A stretch of 32,851 nt of DNA from NAK19 sp034434515 (GTDB lineage Bacteria; Chloroflexota; Anaerolineae; Anaerolineales; UBA4823): contig DAOTZA010000100.1 of NCBI GenBank assembly GCA_034434515.1, positions 1-32,851 on the forward strand, given 5' to 3'. Under the pieces are notes generated by a model. That model saw only the letters and a list, made by a program, of their open reading frames with translations, made no database searches and had not been told where the DNA came from. Below, piece after piece: positions 1 to 7,932 of the stretch. Position 1 is the first letter of the stretch, and every line of letters starts with the position of its first letter. A program made the translations under genes and the position numbers.

Positions 1-282
1 GAGATTGCCCAAAAGCTCAACTGTTCAAAGGGCAATTGCATGCTCTGGTTTCCCAGAAAAGGTTTTTCCCAGCTCGACCGCCAAGGCGGCCCGTTTTGGA
101 ACCCGGCGGCGGATGAGGCTCTCTTGCAGGCGTTGAAAGATAACCTTAGTCCTTCGGTTCGATTGGTTGAAGTTGAGGCGCATATCAACGATTCTTCCTT
201 TGCCCAACAAGCCGCCACAGCACTACTTGAGATGGGGGGAAAAGGTTCAGGTTTTGATCATAAATCTCACTTGATGAGATAA
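1..282 (+). CDS. UPF0261 / Tm-1-like ATP-binding protein, C-terminal fragment
   Basis: The reading frame is open from the first base, so this is the 3' end (93 codons) of a gene that starts outside the window. Recalled family features are visible: an 'AQKLN' helix, then 'GFSQLDRQGGPFWNP', an Asp/Ala-rich helix, and 'EAHINDSSFAQQA' close to the end. These match the C-terminus of the UPF0261 family (about 400 residues), related to the plant Tm-1 resistance protein and often found near carbohydrate or phosphoenolpyruvate-hydrolase-like genes. The biochemical activity of the bacterial family is not settled. An internal ATG exists at residue 14 of the fragment but is not a plausible start, because family-like sequence continues upstream of it. 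It probably belongs to the same carbohydrate locus as the genes that follow. Confidence 0.75.
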   Translation, partial: EIAQKLNCSKGNCMLWFPRKGFSQLDRQGGPFWNPAADEALLQALKDNLSPSVRLVEVEAHINDSSFAQQAATALLEMGGKGSGFDHKSHLMR

Positions 283-377
283 GATGGTCGAGTATGGCGA
301 CTAATTTTCTGCTTCTGGAGAGATAATTTTTTCACCCCTGATTCGGAAAGAGCGCAATTTAAGAGGCATTAATATCC

Positions 378-406
378 TTGACAGGAATTCCTAAACCACT
401 TATAAT
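378..406 (+). promoter_or_regulatory. Consensus sigma-70 promoter of the GntR regulator gene
   Basis: TTGACA (378-383), a 17-base spacer and TATAAT (401-406) form an exact consensus promoter. Transcription should begin near 413, leaving a leader of about 43 bases before the ATG chosen for the regulator. A small dyad TTGT-AATA-ACAA lies at 412-423 over the expected start site and could be an autoregulatory operator; that part is inference. Confidence 0.85.
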
Positions 407-455
407 AAAAGTTGTAATAACAAGATAACATACTTATATAGTGATATTATTAACA

Positions 456-1274
456 ATGAGCCATAACTCCTTTAATTTTTCTAGCTGGAACAAAATCGAC
501 CGTGCAAATCCTTTGCCGTATTATGTTCAACTCAAAGAAGCGCTTCGCGAACGGATTGAACGAGGTGATTGGCGTCAGGGAGATCAGTTGCCCAGCGAGC
601 CAGAACTTTGCCATTCATTCAACGTGAGTCGGACAGTGGTGCGACAAGCCTTGCAGGAACTTGAATATGAAGGACTAATTGTTCGGGAGCGCGGAAAAGG
701 CACGTTTGTTGCTGCTCCTAAGATTAGCGAAAGCCTTGTACAACGCCTCACTGGCTTTTATCAGGATATGGTTAATTTGGGACACATCCCGGTAACCAGA
801 GTGCTCAAGCAAGAAATTGTTCCTGCAAGCCATAAAACTGCTGCTTATCTTCAACTTGAAGAGGGTTCTTCAGTCATCCAAATTGACCGCCTGCGATATA
901 TCGACGACGAACCAATCGTTTTGGTAACCACTTACCTGCCCTATTCTATTTGTCCTTCGGTGCTCAAAGTGCAACTGACCCATCAATCTTTGTATTCTTT
1001 TTTGGAAAAAGAGTTTGGCTTATACCTCGTGCGAGGAAGACGGGTCATTGAAGCAGTTCCCGCTAATGAATACGAGGCTCAATTGCTGCAAATCGATAAA
1101 GGAGCCCCGTTAATCAAGCTCGAAAGCGTTAGCTATCTTGAAAATGGCACTCCTATCGAATACTATATCGCCCTTCATCGAGGGGATAGGTCGCGTTTCG
1201 AGGTCGAACTGGTTCGTAATAAAGAACAATTAGAAAAAATCGACCTGCCCAATGGCAACTTGCTTATTGAATAG
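456..1274 (+). CDS. GntR-family (HutC/UTRA) transcriptional regulator
   Basis: This is a 272-residue regulator. The N-terminal winged helix-turn-helix (about residues 15-85) shows 'PLPYYVQLKEALRERI', 'GDQLPSEPELC', 'VSRTVVRQALQELEYEGLI' and 'GKGTFV', the standard GntR signature. The rest is a UTRA effector domain (about residues 100-260) with 'VIQIDRLRYIDDEPIVLVTTYLP' style strands and the terminal 'YYIALHRGDRSRFEVEL'. UTRA domains bind small ligands, commonly sugars, sugar phosphates or amino acids. I chose the ATG at 456; a GTG at 441 would add five residues, and neither has a clear ribosome-binding site. It probably senses the substrate or an intermediate of the downstream operon and represses it. 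Confidence 0.9.
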   Translation: MSHNSFNFSSWNKIDRANPLPYYVQLKEALRERIERGDWRQGDQLPSEPELCHSFNVSRTVVRQALQELEYEGLIVRERGKGTFVAAPKISESLVQRLTGFYQDMVNLGHIPVTRVLKQEIVPASHKTAAYLQLEEGSSVIQIDRLRYIDDEPIVLVTTYLPYSICPSVLKVQLTHQSLYSFLEKEFGLYLVRGRRVIEAVPANEYEAQLLQIDKGAPLIKLESVSYLENGTPIEYYIALHRGDRSRFEVELVRNKEQLEKIDLPNGNLLIE

Positions 1275-1311
1275 GTATTTGCGTTTTTAGCGATGACCTA
1301 AAAATTCAATA
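1265..1311 (+). other. Hairpin spanning the regulator stop codon
   Basis: TATTGAA (1265-1271) pairs with TTCAATA (1305-1311), and TAGGT (1272-1276) with ACCTA (1296-1300). The loop is about 19 bases, with a small bulge on the 3' arm. The 5' arm contains the stop codon of the GntR gene. There is no U-run after it, so it is either a Rho-assisted boundary or an mRNA structural element rather than a classical intrinsic terminator. Confidence 0.4.
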
Positions 1312-1319
1312 GATGAAAA

Positions 1320-1329
1320 AAGGAGGTGA
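1320..1329 (+). promoter_or_regulatory. Orphan perfect Shine-Dalgarno sequence without a start codon
   Basis: AAGGAGGTGA is a ten-base perfect complement of the usual 16S rRNA 3' end, yet no ATG, GTG or TTG follows at usable distance. The binding-protein gene has its own ribosome-binding site about 90 bases downstream. It could be a ribosome standby site, a relic, or part of a regulatory leader. Confidence 0.4.
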
Positions 1330-1345
1330 AGCGGAAAAGGACAAA

Positions 1346-1361
1346 ATAGATATTTATCTAT
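1346..1361. promoter_or_regulatory. Candidate operator palindrome upstream of the ABC operon
   Basis: ATAGAT-ATTT-ATCTAT is a perfect inverted repeat with six-base arms, 62 bases before the binding-protein ATG. Its position and dyad symmetry fit a GntR-type operator, but no second copy was found to confirm it. Confidence 0.35.
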
Positions 1362-1423
1362 CTACCCAGACAATCATGATAATAAATTTTTAAGTAAAAC
1401 AAACGTTCATTAAGGAGGAACAA

Positions 1424-2689
1424 ATGTTGACGCGTGTACGCCTATTCCCTGTTGTAGTGTTTTGTGCGATTGTGGCCTTGGTTGCAGGAGCATGTCAGCC
1501 AGCTCCAACTCCTGAACCTCCTGCCCAACCCCCTGCTCAACAGCAACCCCCGGCGGCTGCCACTCCCACCTCTCCCCCTGCTCAAACCGAGCCTCCTGCT
1601 GCTCCTCGCTGGCAAGAAAAGATCATCATTGGATGGACACCGCCTGACATTACGGGGGTCTTTAAGACCGCAACAGATTTCTTTGAAAAATCTGCAAAAG
1701 ACGCTAACGCCAATGGTTTTGATGTTCAAGTCATTGCTCAATCTCCCGCCACACATGTTGCCTTTGCGGATCAAGTAGCTATCATTGAGGATTACATCCA
1801 GCGCGAAGTGGATGTGATTGCCATCTCTCCGATTGAGGTGGAGGTGATTAAACCCGCTGTGGTCAAGGCAAACGAGAAGGGAATTCCAGTGATCATCGTC
1901 AATTTACTCGAGCCGATTGCCGGCTTGAATATTGCCTCTTACATTGGCTTTGATAATACTGTAGCTGCAGAGGTCACAGCTTATTCGGTCTTAGATTACT
2001 TTGGAGGCCCCGGCGTGTTAGGCACCGGCCGCAAAGTTGAGGTGGCTAAAGATCAATATCTCGATATTGAATTCTGGCGAAACCTCTATAAAGATATTTC
2101 CGAGGAGGAAAAAGCCCAAATTAAAGCGCGTGGGGTGATCATCGAAGGTGTAGCGGGTGGTTTCTTCTCCACAGCTCGCTTGAATGGTTTCAACAATGTC
2201 GTCAGTCAATTCCCCGGCATTGAGATCCTGGGTGTGCCTTGCGCTGCTGACTGGAACCGTGAGAAGGGAATCAAATGCGCTGAGGACTTCCTCACTGCCA
2301 ATCCCACCAATTTGGATTTCATCTGGGCTGCTTCGAACGAAATGGGCTTAGGAGCGATGCTGGCTGCTGAGGCAGTAGGACGATTGGAACTCGCCAATCA
2401 GGGACCTGTTTTGGGTGACGAAAAAGTAGCTGTCTTCACAAACGACGTCACACCCGAGTCGGTGGATCGCATTGCAGAGGGTAAAATGGTCGCTGAAACC
2501 ACGCATGGTTTTGCAGATTGGGGCTGGTTTGGCACCTATTTCGCAGTTCGCTTAGTCTGCGGACTAGAAGTTCCACAAATTTATGACATCCGCCCACGCA
2601 TCGCTTACATGGAAAATGCACGTCTCTTCTATCCCGACCCAGTTCTTCCACAGCTTGACTGGGAGGAAGTAAAAGCTCAGTGCAAGTAA
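1424..2689 (+). CDS. Ribose-type ABC transporter substrate-binding lipoprotein
   Basis: This 421-residue protein is the extracytoplasmic sugar receptor of the transporter encoded downstream. It has a lipoprotein signal peptide (hydrophobic core about residues 8-22, modified Cys at 24) followed by a long Pro/Ala/Gln/Thr-rich linker (about 25-60) that tethers it to the membrane. The mature domain (about 65-420) resembles the Peripla_BP_4/RbsB-type fold: 'IIIGWTPPDITGVFKTATDFFEKSA', then 'YIQREVDVIAISPIE', 'GIPVIIVN' and 'SYIGFDNTVAA'. The start has an excellent ribosome-binding site (AAGGAGG, five bases before ATG). The mature part is larger than RbsB (about 270), so the ligand may not be a simple pentose. 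Two cysteines near the C-terminal third could form a disulfide. Confidence 0.9.
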   Translation: MLTRVRLFPVVVFCAIVALVAGACQPAPTPEPPAQPPAQQQPPAAATPTSPPAQTEPPAAPRWQEKIIIGWTPPDITGVFKTATDFFEKSAKDANANGFDVQVIAQSPATHVAFADQVAIIEDYIQREVDVIAISPIEVEVIKPAVVKANEKGIPVIIVNLLEPIAGLNIASYIGFDNTVAAEVTAYSVLDYFGGPGVLGTGRKVEVAKDQYLDIEFWRNLYKDISEEEKAQIKARGVIIEGVAGGFFSTARLNGFNNVVSQFPGIEILGVPCAADWNREKGIKCAEDFLTANPTNLDFIWAASNEMGLGAMLAAEAVGRLELANQGPVLGDEKVAVFTNDVTPESVDRIAEGKMVAETTHGFADWGWFGTYFAVRLVCGLEVPQIYDIRPRIAYMENARLFYPDPVLPQLDWEEVKAQCK

Positions 2690-2699
2690 TTGTTGAATA

Positions 2700-2724
2700 G
2701 GGGAGGAGAGTTCCCCTCCTCCCC
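2700..2724 (+). other. Intra-operon hairpin after the binding-protein gene
   Basis: GGGGAGGAG (2700-2708) pairs perfectly with CTCCTCCCC (2716-2724) around a seven-base loop. No U-run follows, and an SDR gene begins about 50 bases later. It probably stabilises the binding-protein mRNA or partly attenuates transcription, which is common after such genes because the binding protein is needed in excess. Confidence 0.6.
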
Positions 2725-2775
2725 TCTCATTGGTAGTGCCTGGGTTGCTCAATTTGACCTTTGAGGAGATGGCTT

Positions 2776-3534
2776 ATGGAATTTCAAGGGAAAGTAGTAA
2801 TTGTTACAGGGGGATCTAAAGGGATTGGCGCTGCTACTGTTTCAGCCTTTGCAGAACAAGGGGCATCAGTGGCAATTGTTGATCTTGATCAAGCGAGCGG
2901 CGAAGATATCTCTCGAAAGTTAAGGGAGAAAGGACTTTCGGTATCATTTATCCAGGTTGATATTACTCAAGAAGCTGAAGTCCAATCAATGGTCCGTAGA
3001 GTGTTGGATCTGTGGGGGCACTTGGACATTTTGATCAATAATGCGGGCATTTACTTTCAAGGAGATGTTGAGCAAACACCGCTTGAACAATGGCAGCGCG
3101 TGCTGGATGTAAATGTAACAGGTATGTTTCTCTGTACCAAGTACGCTGTGCCGGCTATGCTAAAAAGTGGAGGAGTTATCGTTAATGTGGCATCGGAGGC
3201 AGGATTAGTAGGAATACCCGGTCAGGTTGCCTACAATGTCTCCAAAGGTGCTGTCATCGCCTTTACCCGCAGTTGTGCTGTAGATTATGCTCGTAAGGGA
3301 ATTCGCGTAAATTGTGTCTGCCCTGGAACAACAGATACACCTTTGGTGCAGCAAGCGATTAATCGCTCACCTGATCCGGTCGCTGCGCGAAGACATTTGG
3401 AGCAAGTACGACCGCTCAACCGTTTAGGCAAACCCGAAGAGATAGCTGCTGCCATCTTAGCACTAGCAAGTGATCGCTTAGGATATGCAACTGCCGCTGT
3501 GTTTTCAATCGATGGTGGATACACCGCTCAGTGA
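2776..3534 (+). CDS. SDR-family NAD(P)-dependent oxidoreductase
   Basis: This 252-residue classical short-chain dehydrogenase shows the cofactor motif TGGSKGIG at residues 11-18, an Asp at the end of the second strand (VAIVDLD, suggesting NAD preference), NNAG at 88-91 and the catalytic set Asn113, Ser140, Tyr153 and Lys157 (YNVSK). 'CPGTTDTPL' and the final 'AVFSIDGGYTAQ' are standard family features. The ATG at 2776 is preferred over an upstream TTG because GAGGAG lies seven bases before it. The gene sits between the binding protein and the ATPase of the ABC transporter, so it probably oxidises the imported sugar, polyol or sugar acid. The specific substrate cannot be assigned. Confidence 0.9.
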   Translation: MEFQGKVVIVTGGSKGIGAATVSAFAEQGASVAIVDLDQASGEDISRKLREKGLSVSFIQVDITQEAEVQSMVRRVLDLWGHLDILINNAGIYFQGDVEQTPLEQWQRVLDVNVTGMFLCTKYAVPAMLKSGGVIVNVASEAGLVGIPGQVAYNVSKGAVIAFTRSCAVDYARKGIRVNCVCPGTTDTPLVQQAINRSPDPVAARRHLEQVRPLNRLGKPEEIAAAILALASDRLGYATAAVFSIDGGYTAQ

Positions 3535-3550
3535 AGTAGATGAGAGAAAT

Positions 3551-5047
3551 ATGACCCGAACGCAACAACTCCTGCTCTCTATGGAAAAAATTGATAAACG
3601 CTTTCCGGGAGTGCATGCCTTAAATCAGGTCGATTTTGATCTTTACCAGGGTGAAGTTCATATCCTCCTGGGGGAAAACGGCGCGGGAAAATCGACCCTG
3701 ATGAAGATTCTAAGCGGTTCTCTTCCTCGTGATAGCGGTCGAATCTTCATTGGAAATCACGAGATGCAAGAAATTTCTCAAATGACTCCCGAATATGCTC
3801 AAACATTGGGGATCGGGATGGTTTACCAGGAACTTAGTCTGGTGCCCACTCTCTCGGTGGCTGAAAATATCTTTCTCGGTCGATTGCCGCGCACCAAGTT
3901 CGGATTAGTGGATTGGAAAAAAATACACGAAGGAGCAAAACATAGTCTAAACACCTTAGGAATTAACATCGACACTCGAACCATTACCGGGACATTGAGC
4001 GTTGCTGAACAACAATTGACGGAAATTGCCCGCGTTCTTGAAAAGCAGCCCCGTATTTTGGTTCTGGATGAGCCCACCTCTGCGCTCTCCGATACAGAGC
4101 GATCGCGATTGTTTGAAATTATTCGCCGTTTACGATCAAAAGGGGTAGGAATTATTTATATTTCTCACCGTTTAGCGGAAGTGCCACTGATTGGTGATCG
4201 GGTAACCGTCCTTCGAGACGGTCAAAAAATTGGCACCCTGCCTGTTAGCGAGGTGAATGAAGAGAAACTCGCCCAAATGGTTGTCGGCCGCAAGTTAACT
4301 GAACAATATCCAAAACATGGGGGTGAAAAAGGAAATGTTCTTCTGCGGGTTGAGAATCTCTCCGTGCCGGGCAAACTACAAAACATCTCATTTGAATTAT
4401 TTGAAGGAGAGATTTTCGGGGTTTTTGGTTTAATGGGCGCTGGTCAGAGTGAGTTAGCACGGGCTTTGTTTGGTTTGGAACCCTTGAGTTGTGGACAAAT
4501 TTATGTTAACGACAGGATCGTTAACGTGAGGAACTCAGAAGAAGCCATTCGAGTAGGGATTGGTCTAATACCGCGCGACAGGCGAGAAGGATTAGTTCCA
4601 ATGCTACCCATTCCACCAAATATTACCTTAGGGCAAATTAGTCAGTATTCTCCAATTCGTTTTCTTAACCTTCGCAAGGAGAGACAAATAGCTCAACAAT
4701 ATGTCAAAGATCTTCGGATTCAACCGCCTCTCTTGGACCGACCCGTTTTATATCTCAGCGGTGGCAATCAACAAAAAGTTGTCTTAGCGCGGTGGCTGTA
4801 TGGAGATACCAAAGTCCTCATCCTTGACGATCCAACACGAGGGATTGATGTGGGAGCTAAGGCAGAAGTGTTCTCGATTATGGATGACCTTTCTAAAAAG
4901 GGGGCAGGGATTCTCTTTATTTCCTCGGAGATGCAAGAATTACTTGCTATGGCTGATCGAATCATGGTCTTACGGCGAGGGAAAATGGCGAATATTTTTC
5001 AGCGGGGTGAAGTTGATCAGGAAGACTTACTCAAATACGCTAGTTAA
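3551..5047 (+). CDS. Ribose-type ABC transporter ATP-binding protein, two fused nucleotide-binding domains
   Basis: This 498-residue protein has the two tandem ATPase domains typical of RbsA/MglA/XylG proteins. The first domain carries Walker A GENGAGKST (residues 41-49), an LSVAEQQ signature and Walker B ILVLDEPTSAL. The second has the expected degenerate P-loop (GLMGAGQSE), LSGGNQQK and LILDDPTRGIDVGAK. It energises sugar uptake together with the adjacent lipoprotein and permease. I chose the ATG at 3551, which gives the usual family length and follows a GAGAG element. Upstream in-frame ATGs at 3485 and 3512 would overlap the SDR gene. The gene follows the SDR stop by 16 bases. Confidence 0.93.
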   Translation: MTRTQQLLLSMEKIDKRFPGVHALNQVDFDLYQGEVHILLGENGAGKSTLMKILSGSLPRDSGRIFIGNHEMQEISQMTPEYAQTLGIGMVYQELSLVPTLSVAENIFLGRLPRTKFGLVDWKKIHEGAKHSLNTLGINIDTRTITGTLSVAEQQLTEIARVLEKQPRILVLDEPTSALSDTERSRLFEIIRRLRSKGVGIIYISHRLAEVPLIGDRVTVLRDGQKIGTLPVSEVNEEKLAQMVVGRKLTEQYPKHGGEKGNVLLRVENLSVPGKLQNISFELFEGEIFGVFGLMGAGQSELARALFGLEPLSCGQIYVNDRIVNVRNSEEAIRVGIGLIPRDRREGLVPMLPIPPNITLGQISQYSPIRFLNLRKERQIAQQYVKDLRIQPPLLDRPVLYLSGGNQQKVVLARWLYGDTKVLILDDPTRGIDVGAKAEVFSIMDDLSKKGAGILFISSEMQELLAMADRIMVLRRGKMANIFQRGEVDQEDLLKYAS

Positions 5048-5070
5048 TCCTTATGTAAGGAGAAAAAACT

Positions 5071-6162
5071 GTGACAGAAAAAATTCCTCTGGATACCAAT
5101 ATAAATACAACGGCTGAGGTCGTCACGCAAACACTAACACCCTCTATCCTACCTAACCGCAAAGAACACCTACGCCGATGGCTTGTTCAAGCCGGAGCAC
5201 TTTTTGCCCTACTATTGCTCTCTCTCTATTTATCGTTTGCAACCCCTCATTTTCTCACCTCTAGCAATATTGCCAATGTCGCTCGTCAAACAGCCGTCAC
5301 AGCCATCCTCGCAGTTGGACAAACAATGGTAATCCTTAGTTCCGGGATTGATCTCTCAGTTGCTGCTATTGCTGGCTTATCGGCTTCGATATCGGCAGTG
5401 CTAATGACCTCACAATTAAATATTTTCGGACTCACCATCGGGCCTTTTCCATTTGCTGCTGGTGTTCTGGTCGCGCTTATCGTAGGATGTCTTGCTGGTT
5501 GTATCAATGGTCTTATCATCACTAAAGGACGCATTCCTGATTTTATTGCTACTTTAGGTATGTTAGGAACGTATCGAGGGATTGCCCTTTTAGTCACGGG
5601 GGGACTTCCTGTTCCGTCCCACCTAACGGCAACAGAACTAAAGGGTTATTTGCCGGAAACACTCATTTGGTTAGGAGCAGGAGATATTTTCGGTTTCCCA
5701 GTCCCAGGCTTGATTGCATTAGCCATAGTTGCATTGGGATGGTTTTTGCTGCGTTATACGGTTTTCGGTCGCTCAATCTACGCAGTAGGGGGCAATCGAG
5801 AAGCTGCTCGCATCTCTGGAATTAGCGTCAACCGGACTAAAATCTTGGTCTATACCTTCTCCGGGCTTATGGCAGCCATAGCCGGCCTAGTTCTGACAGG
5901 GCGACTCAATTCTGCAAACGCCCTTATGGGAGAGGGTGAAGAGCTTCGCTCAATTGCGGCTACAGTAATTGGCGGCACTAATCTATTCGGAGGTGAAGGC
6001 AGTGTTCTAGGGACATTAATTGGGGCCATGATTATGGGTGTCTTGGGGAATGGTCTTAACCTGCTAAATGTGAGTGCCTTTTGGCAACGCGTGATTCAGG
6101 GCCTGGTCATAATCTTGGTTGTCATCTTGGATCAATGGCGAAGGAGGCGATTCGGTTCTTAG
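5071..6162 (+). CDS. Ribose-type ABC transporter permease
   Basis: This 363-residue polytopic membrane protein belongs to the RbsC/XylH permease family (BPD_transp_2). After a 35-residue hydrophilic N-terminus, about eight to ten hydrophobic segments follow. Diagnostic stretches are 'VILSSGIDLSVAAIAGLSA', 'YAVGGNREAARISGI' (the cytoplasmic EAA-like coupling loop) and 'LRSIAATVIGGTNLFGGEGS'. The GTG at 5071 is the start, preceded by TAAGGAG eight bases upstream. It forms the transmembrane channel for the importer with the neighbouring double ATPase. The protein is a little longer than E. coli RbsC (about 320) because of the N-terminal extension. Confidence 0.93.
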   Translation: MTEKIPLDTNINTTAEVVTQTLTPSILPNRKEHLRRWLVQAGALFALLLLSLYLSFATPHFLTSSNIANVARQTAVTAILAVGQTMVILSSGIDLSVAAIAGLSASISAVLMTSQLNIFGLTIGPFPFAAGVLVALIVGCLAGCINGLIITKGRIPDFIATLGMLGTYRGIALLVTGGLPVPSHLTATELKGYLPETLIWLGAGDIFGFPVPGLIALAIVALGWFLLRYTVFGRSIYAVGGNREAARISGISVNRTKILVYTFSGLMAAIAGLVLTGRLNSANALMGEGEELRSIAATVIGGTNLFGGEGSVLGTLIGAMIMGVLGNGLNLLNVSAFWQRVIQGLVIILVVILDQWRRRRFGS

Positions 6163-6184
6163 AGCCATATTGTGGAGGAGCCAG

Positions 6185-7054
6185 ATGAAGTACGCAGTCA
6201 GTAGTTGGATTTATGCGGATGAACCTTTTGGTGAGATTTTTAATAGGCTAAGCCGTTTCGGATACGACGGAATCGAGTTGGTCGGTGAACCGGAGAGAAT
6301 ATCCGTAAGGGAAATCCGTACACTCCTTCAATCAACAAACTTAAAGGTCAGTTCAATTCTCACGTGGTGTATTTGGGGTATCCCGGGCCGAGACATGGCA
6401 AGCCCAGAAAGAGAAGAAAGAGAAGCTGCATTGCTTTATGGTAAACGCTGCATAGATTTGGCTGTGGATATCGGTGCTTCTATTGTAGTAGTTCTTCCCG
6501 CGCCTGCTGGCCGTACTGCCCCTGTGGGGAATCCAAAAAATCCGCAATTATGGAAAAAGGCGAGAGATTTGGAGTGGAAACTTGCGGTTGAATCCATCCA
6601 TAAGTTAGCTGAATATGCCCATACTTCTAAAATAACGCTTGCTTTGGAACCGATCAATCGCTACGAGACCTACCTTGTAACGGACGTACAGTCAGCTTTG
6701 ATGTTTCTAAAAGATGTTGGAGCACCTAATTTGAAACTGCATTTAGATACTTTCCACATGAATATAGAAGAAGCTAATCTTAATGGAGCTATCCAACAGG
6801 CAGGGGACTTGTTAATCAATATGCACATTTCGGATTCAAACCGTCAACCACCGGGTAAAGGTCATACTGATTTCTCTGCGTTATTTTACGCCTTGAAGGA
6901 GGTGAACTATCAGGGTTTTCTTGTGCTAGAACCCGTCCCATCAGGATCTGACCCGTTATTAATGGTAAACATACCTGAGAACATAGATTTAAGGGATACA
7001 TTCGCTCAGCAGTCAATCCAATATTTGAAGCAGATAGAAAGGCAATTAGCATGA
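6185..7054 (+). CDS. D-tagatose 3-epimerase-like TIM-barrel protein (first of a tandem pair)
   Basis: This 289-residue sugar isomerase/epimerase belongs to the xylose-isomerase-like TIM-barrel superfamily. The metal and catalytic positions of the D-tagatose/D-psicose 3-epimerase family are all present at a constant offset of three from the Pseudomonas cichorii enzyme: Glu155 (ALEPINRYET), Asp188 and His191 (HLDTFHMN), His214 and Arg220 (HISDSNR), Glu249 (LVLEP). It should therefore epimerise C-3 of a ketose, or act on a related keto-sugar acid, using a divalent metal. The ATG at 6185 follows GGAGGAG; an earlier start would extend into the permease gene. Its last codon overlaps the start of a paralogue by four bases, so the two are probably made in equal amounts. 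Confidence 0.88.
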   Translation: MKYAVSSWIYADEPFGEIFNRLSRFGYDGIELVGEPERISVREIRTLLQSTNLKVSSILTWCIWGIPGRDMASPEREEREAALLYGKRCIDLAVDIGASIVVVLPAPAGRTAPVGNPKNPQLWKKARDLEWKLAVESIHKLAEYAHTSKITLALEPINRYETYLVTDVQSALMFLKDVGAPNLKLHLDTFHMNIEEANLNGAIQQAGDLLINMHISDSNRQPPGKGHTDFSALFYALKEVNYQGFLVLEPVPSGSDPLLMVNIPENIDLRDTFAQQSIQYLKQIERQLA

Positions 7055-7932
7055 AATATGCAATTAGCAATTGGATTTACGGTGACGAACCTGTCGAGCA
7101 AACTTTTGAACGTTTATCCAGGTTAGGTTATGATGGTATCGAGCTAATGGGGGAGCCTAAACTATACGATCCAAAGCAAATTCGAGAATTATGCCGGACT
7201 TATGGCTTGCAAGTTCTCTCTATTGCTGGGATTTATCCATGGCCAACAATGGAAAGAGATCTCTCTAACCCTGATGTTCAGGTAAGAAAGTACGCTATCA
7301 ATTATCTTATAGAGTGTGTAGACTTTGCGCAATCAGTTGAGTCTCCTGTAATTATCGTCGTTCCATCGGCGGTAGGAAAGACCAGTCCAGTAGGTAACTT
7401 CGGAGATGAAGAAGAATGGATAGCAGCCTCTGAGAGAGAATGGAAATGGGCTGTACAATCTGTGCAAGAAGCCGCATATCATGCAGCAAAAAAAGGGATT
7501 TGCCTGGCAATTGAGCCAATAAATCGCTATGAGACTTTTCTTATAAATACATGTGAGCAGGCTCTAAAGTTTATCGGTGAAGTGAACAGCGATGCCGTCG
7601 GGATTCACTTAGATAGTTTTCACATGAATATCGAAGAGCCAGATCCCTATAGTGCAATTAAGCATGCAGGTAAAAGACTCTTAAATGTGCATATTGCAGA
7701 TAGTAATCGACAAAGTGTCGGACGAGGGCATATTGATTTCAAATCTCTCCTCACGGCATTATTTGAGATTGATTACCACGGATCATTAGCCCTAGAGCCT
7801 TTACCGCCAGTGTCCGACCCATATATAGCTATTCGGTTGAAACGTTATAACCACCTCAAAGATATTTTTGCTGAAGAATCTATTCGCAATTTGCGCAAAA
7901 TTGAAAACCAAATCAAGGAGAGTATGGCGTGA
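7051..7932 (+). CDS. D-tagatose 3-epimerase-like TIM-barrel protein (second of a tandem pair)
   Basis: This 293-residue protein is a clear paralogue of the gene just upstream: both begin MKYA-(V/I)-S-x-WIY-x-DEP, and the active-site residues fall at identical numbers (Glu155, Asp188, His191, His214, Arg220, Glu249). The start ATG overlaps the upstream stop as ATGA. Divergence is greatest around residues 55-75 and 110-125, which in this family shape the substrate pocket. The pair may therefore act on different epimers or form a hetero-oligomer; that is inference. The end overlaps the next gene by four bases. Confidence 0.88.
   Translation: MKYAISNWIYGDEPVEQTFERLSRLGYDGIELMGEPKLYDPKQIRELCRTYGLQVLSIAGIYPWPTMERDLSNPDVQVRKYAINYLIECVDFAQSVESPVIIVVPSAVGKTSPVGNFGDEEEWIAASEREWKWAVQSVQEAAYHAAKKGICLAIEPINRYETFLINTCEQALKFIGEVNSDAVGIHLDSFHMNIEEPDPYSAIKHAGKRLLNVHIADSNRQSVGRGHIDFKSLLTALFEIDYHGSLALEPLPPVSDPYIAIRLKRYNHLKDIFAEESIRNLRKIENQIKESMA

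Noticed and set aside
1313..1393. Short plus-strand ORF of 26 codons (MKKGGEAEKD...) upstream of the receptor gene
   Set aside because: No ribosome-binding site precedes its ATG, and the strong Shine-Dalgarno lies inside it, so it is probably not translated.
1442..1778. Long overlapping frames on both strands inside the receptor's Pro-rich linker region
   Set aside because: They arise from the biased codons of the Pro/Ala/Gln linker; they lack ribosome sites and domains.
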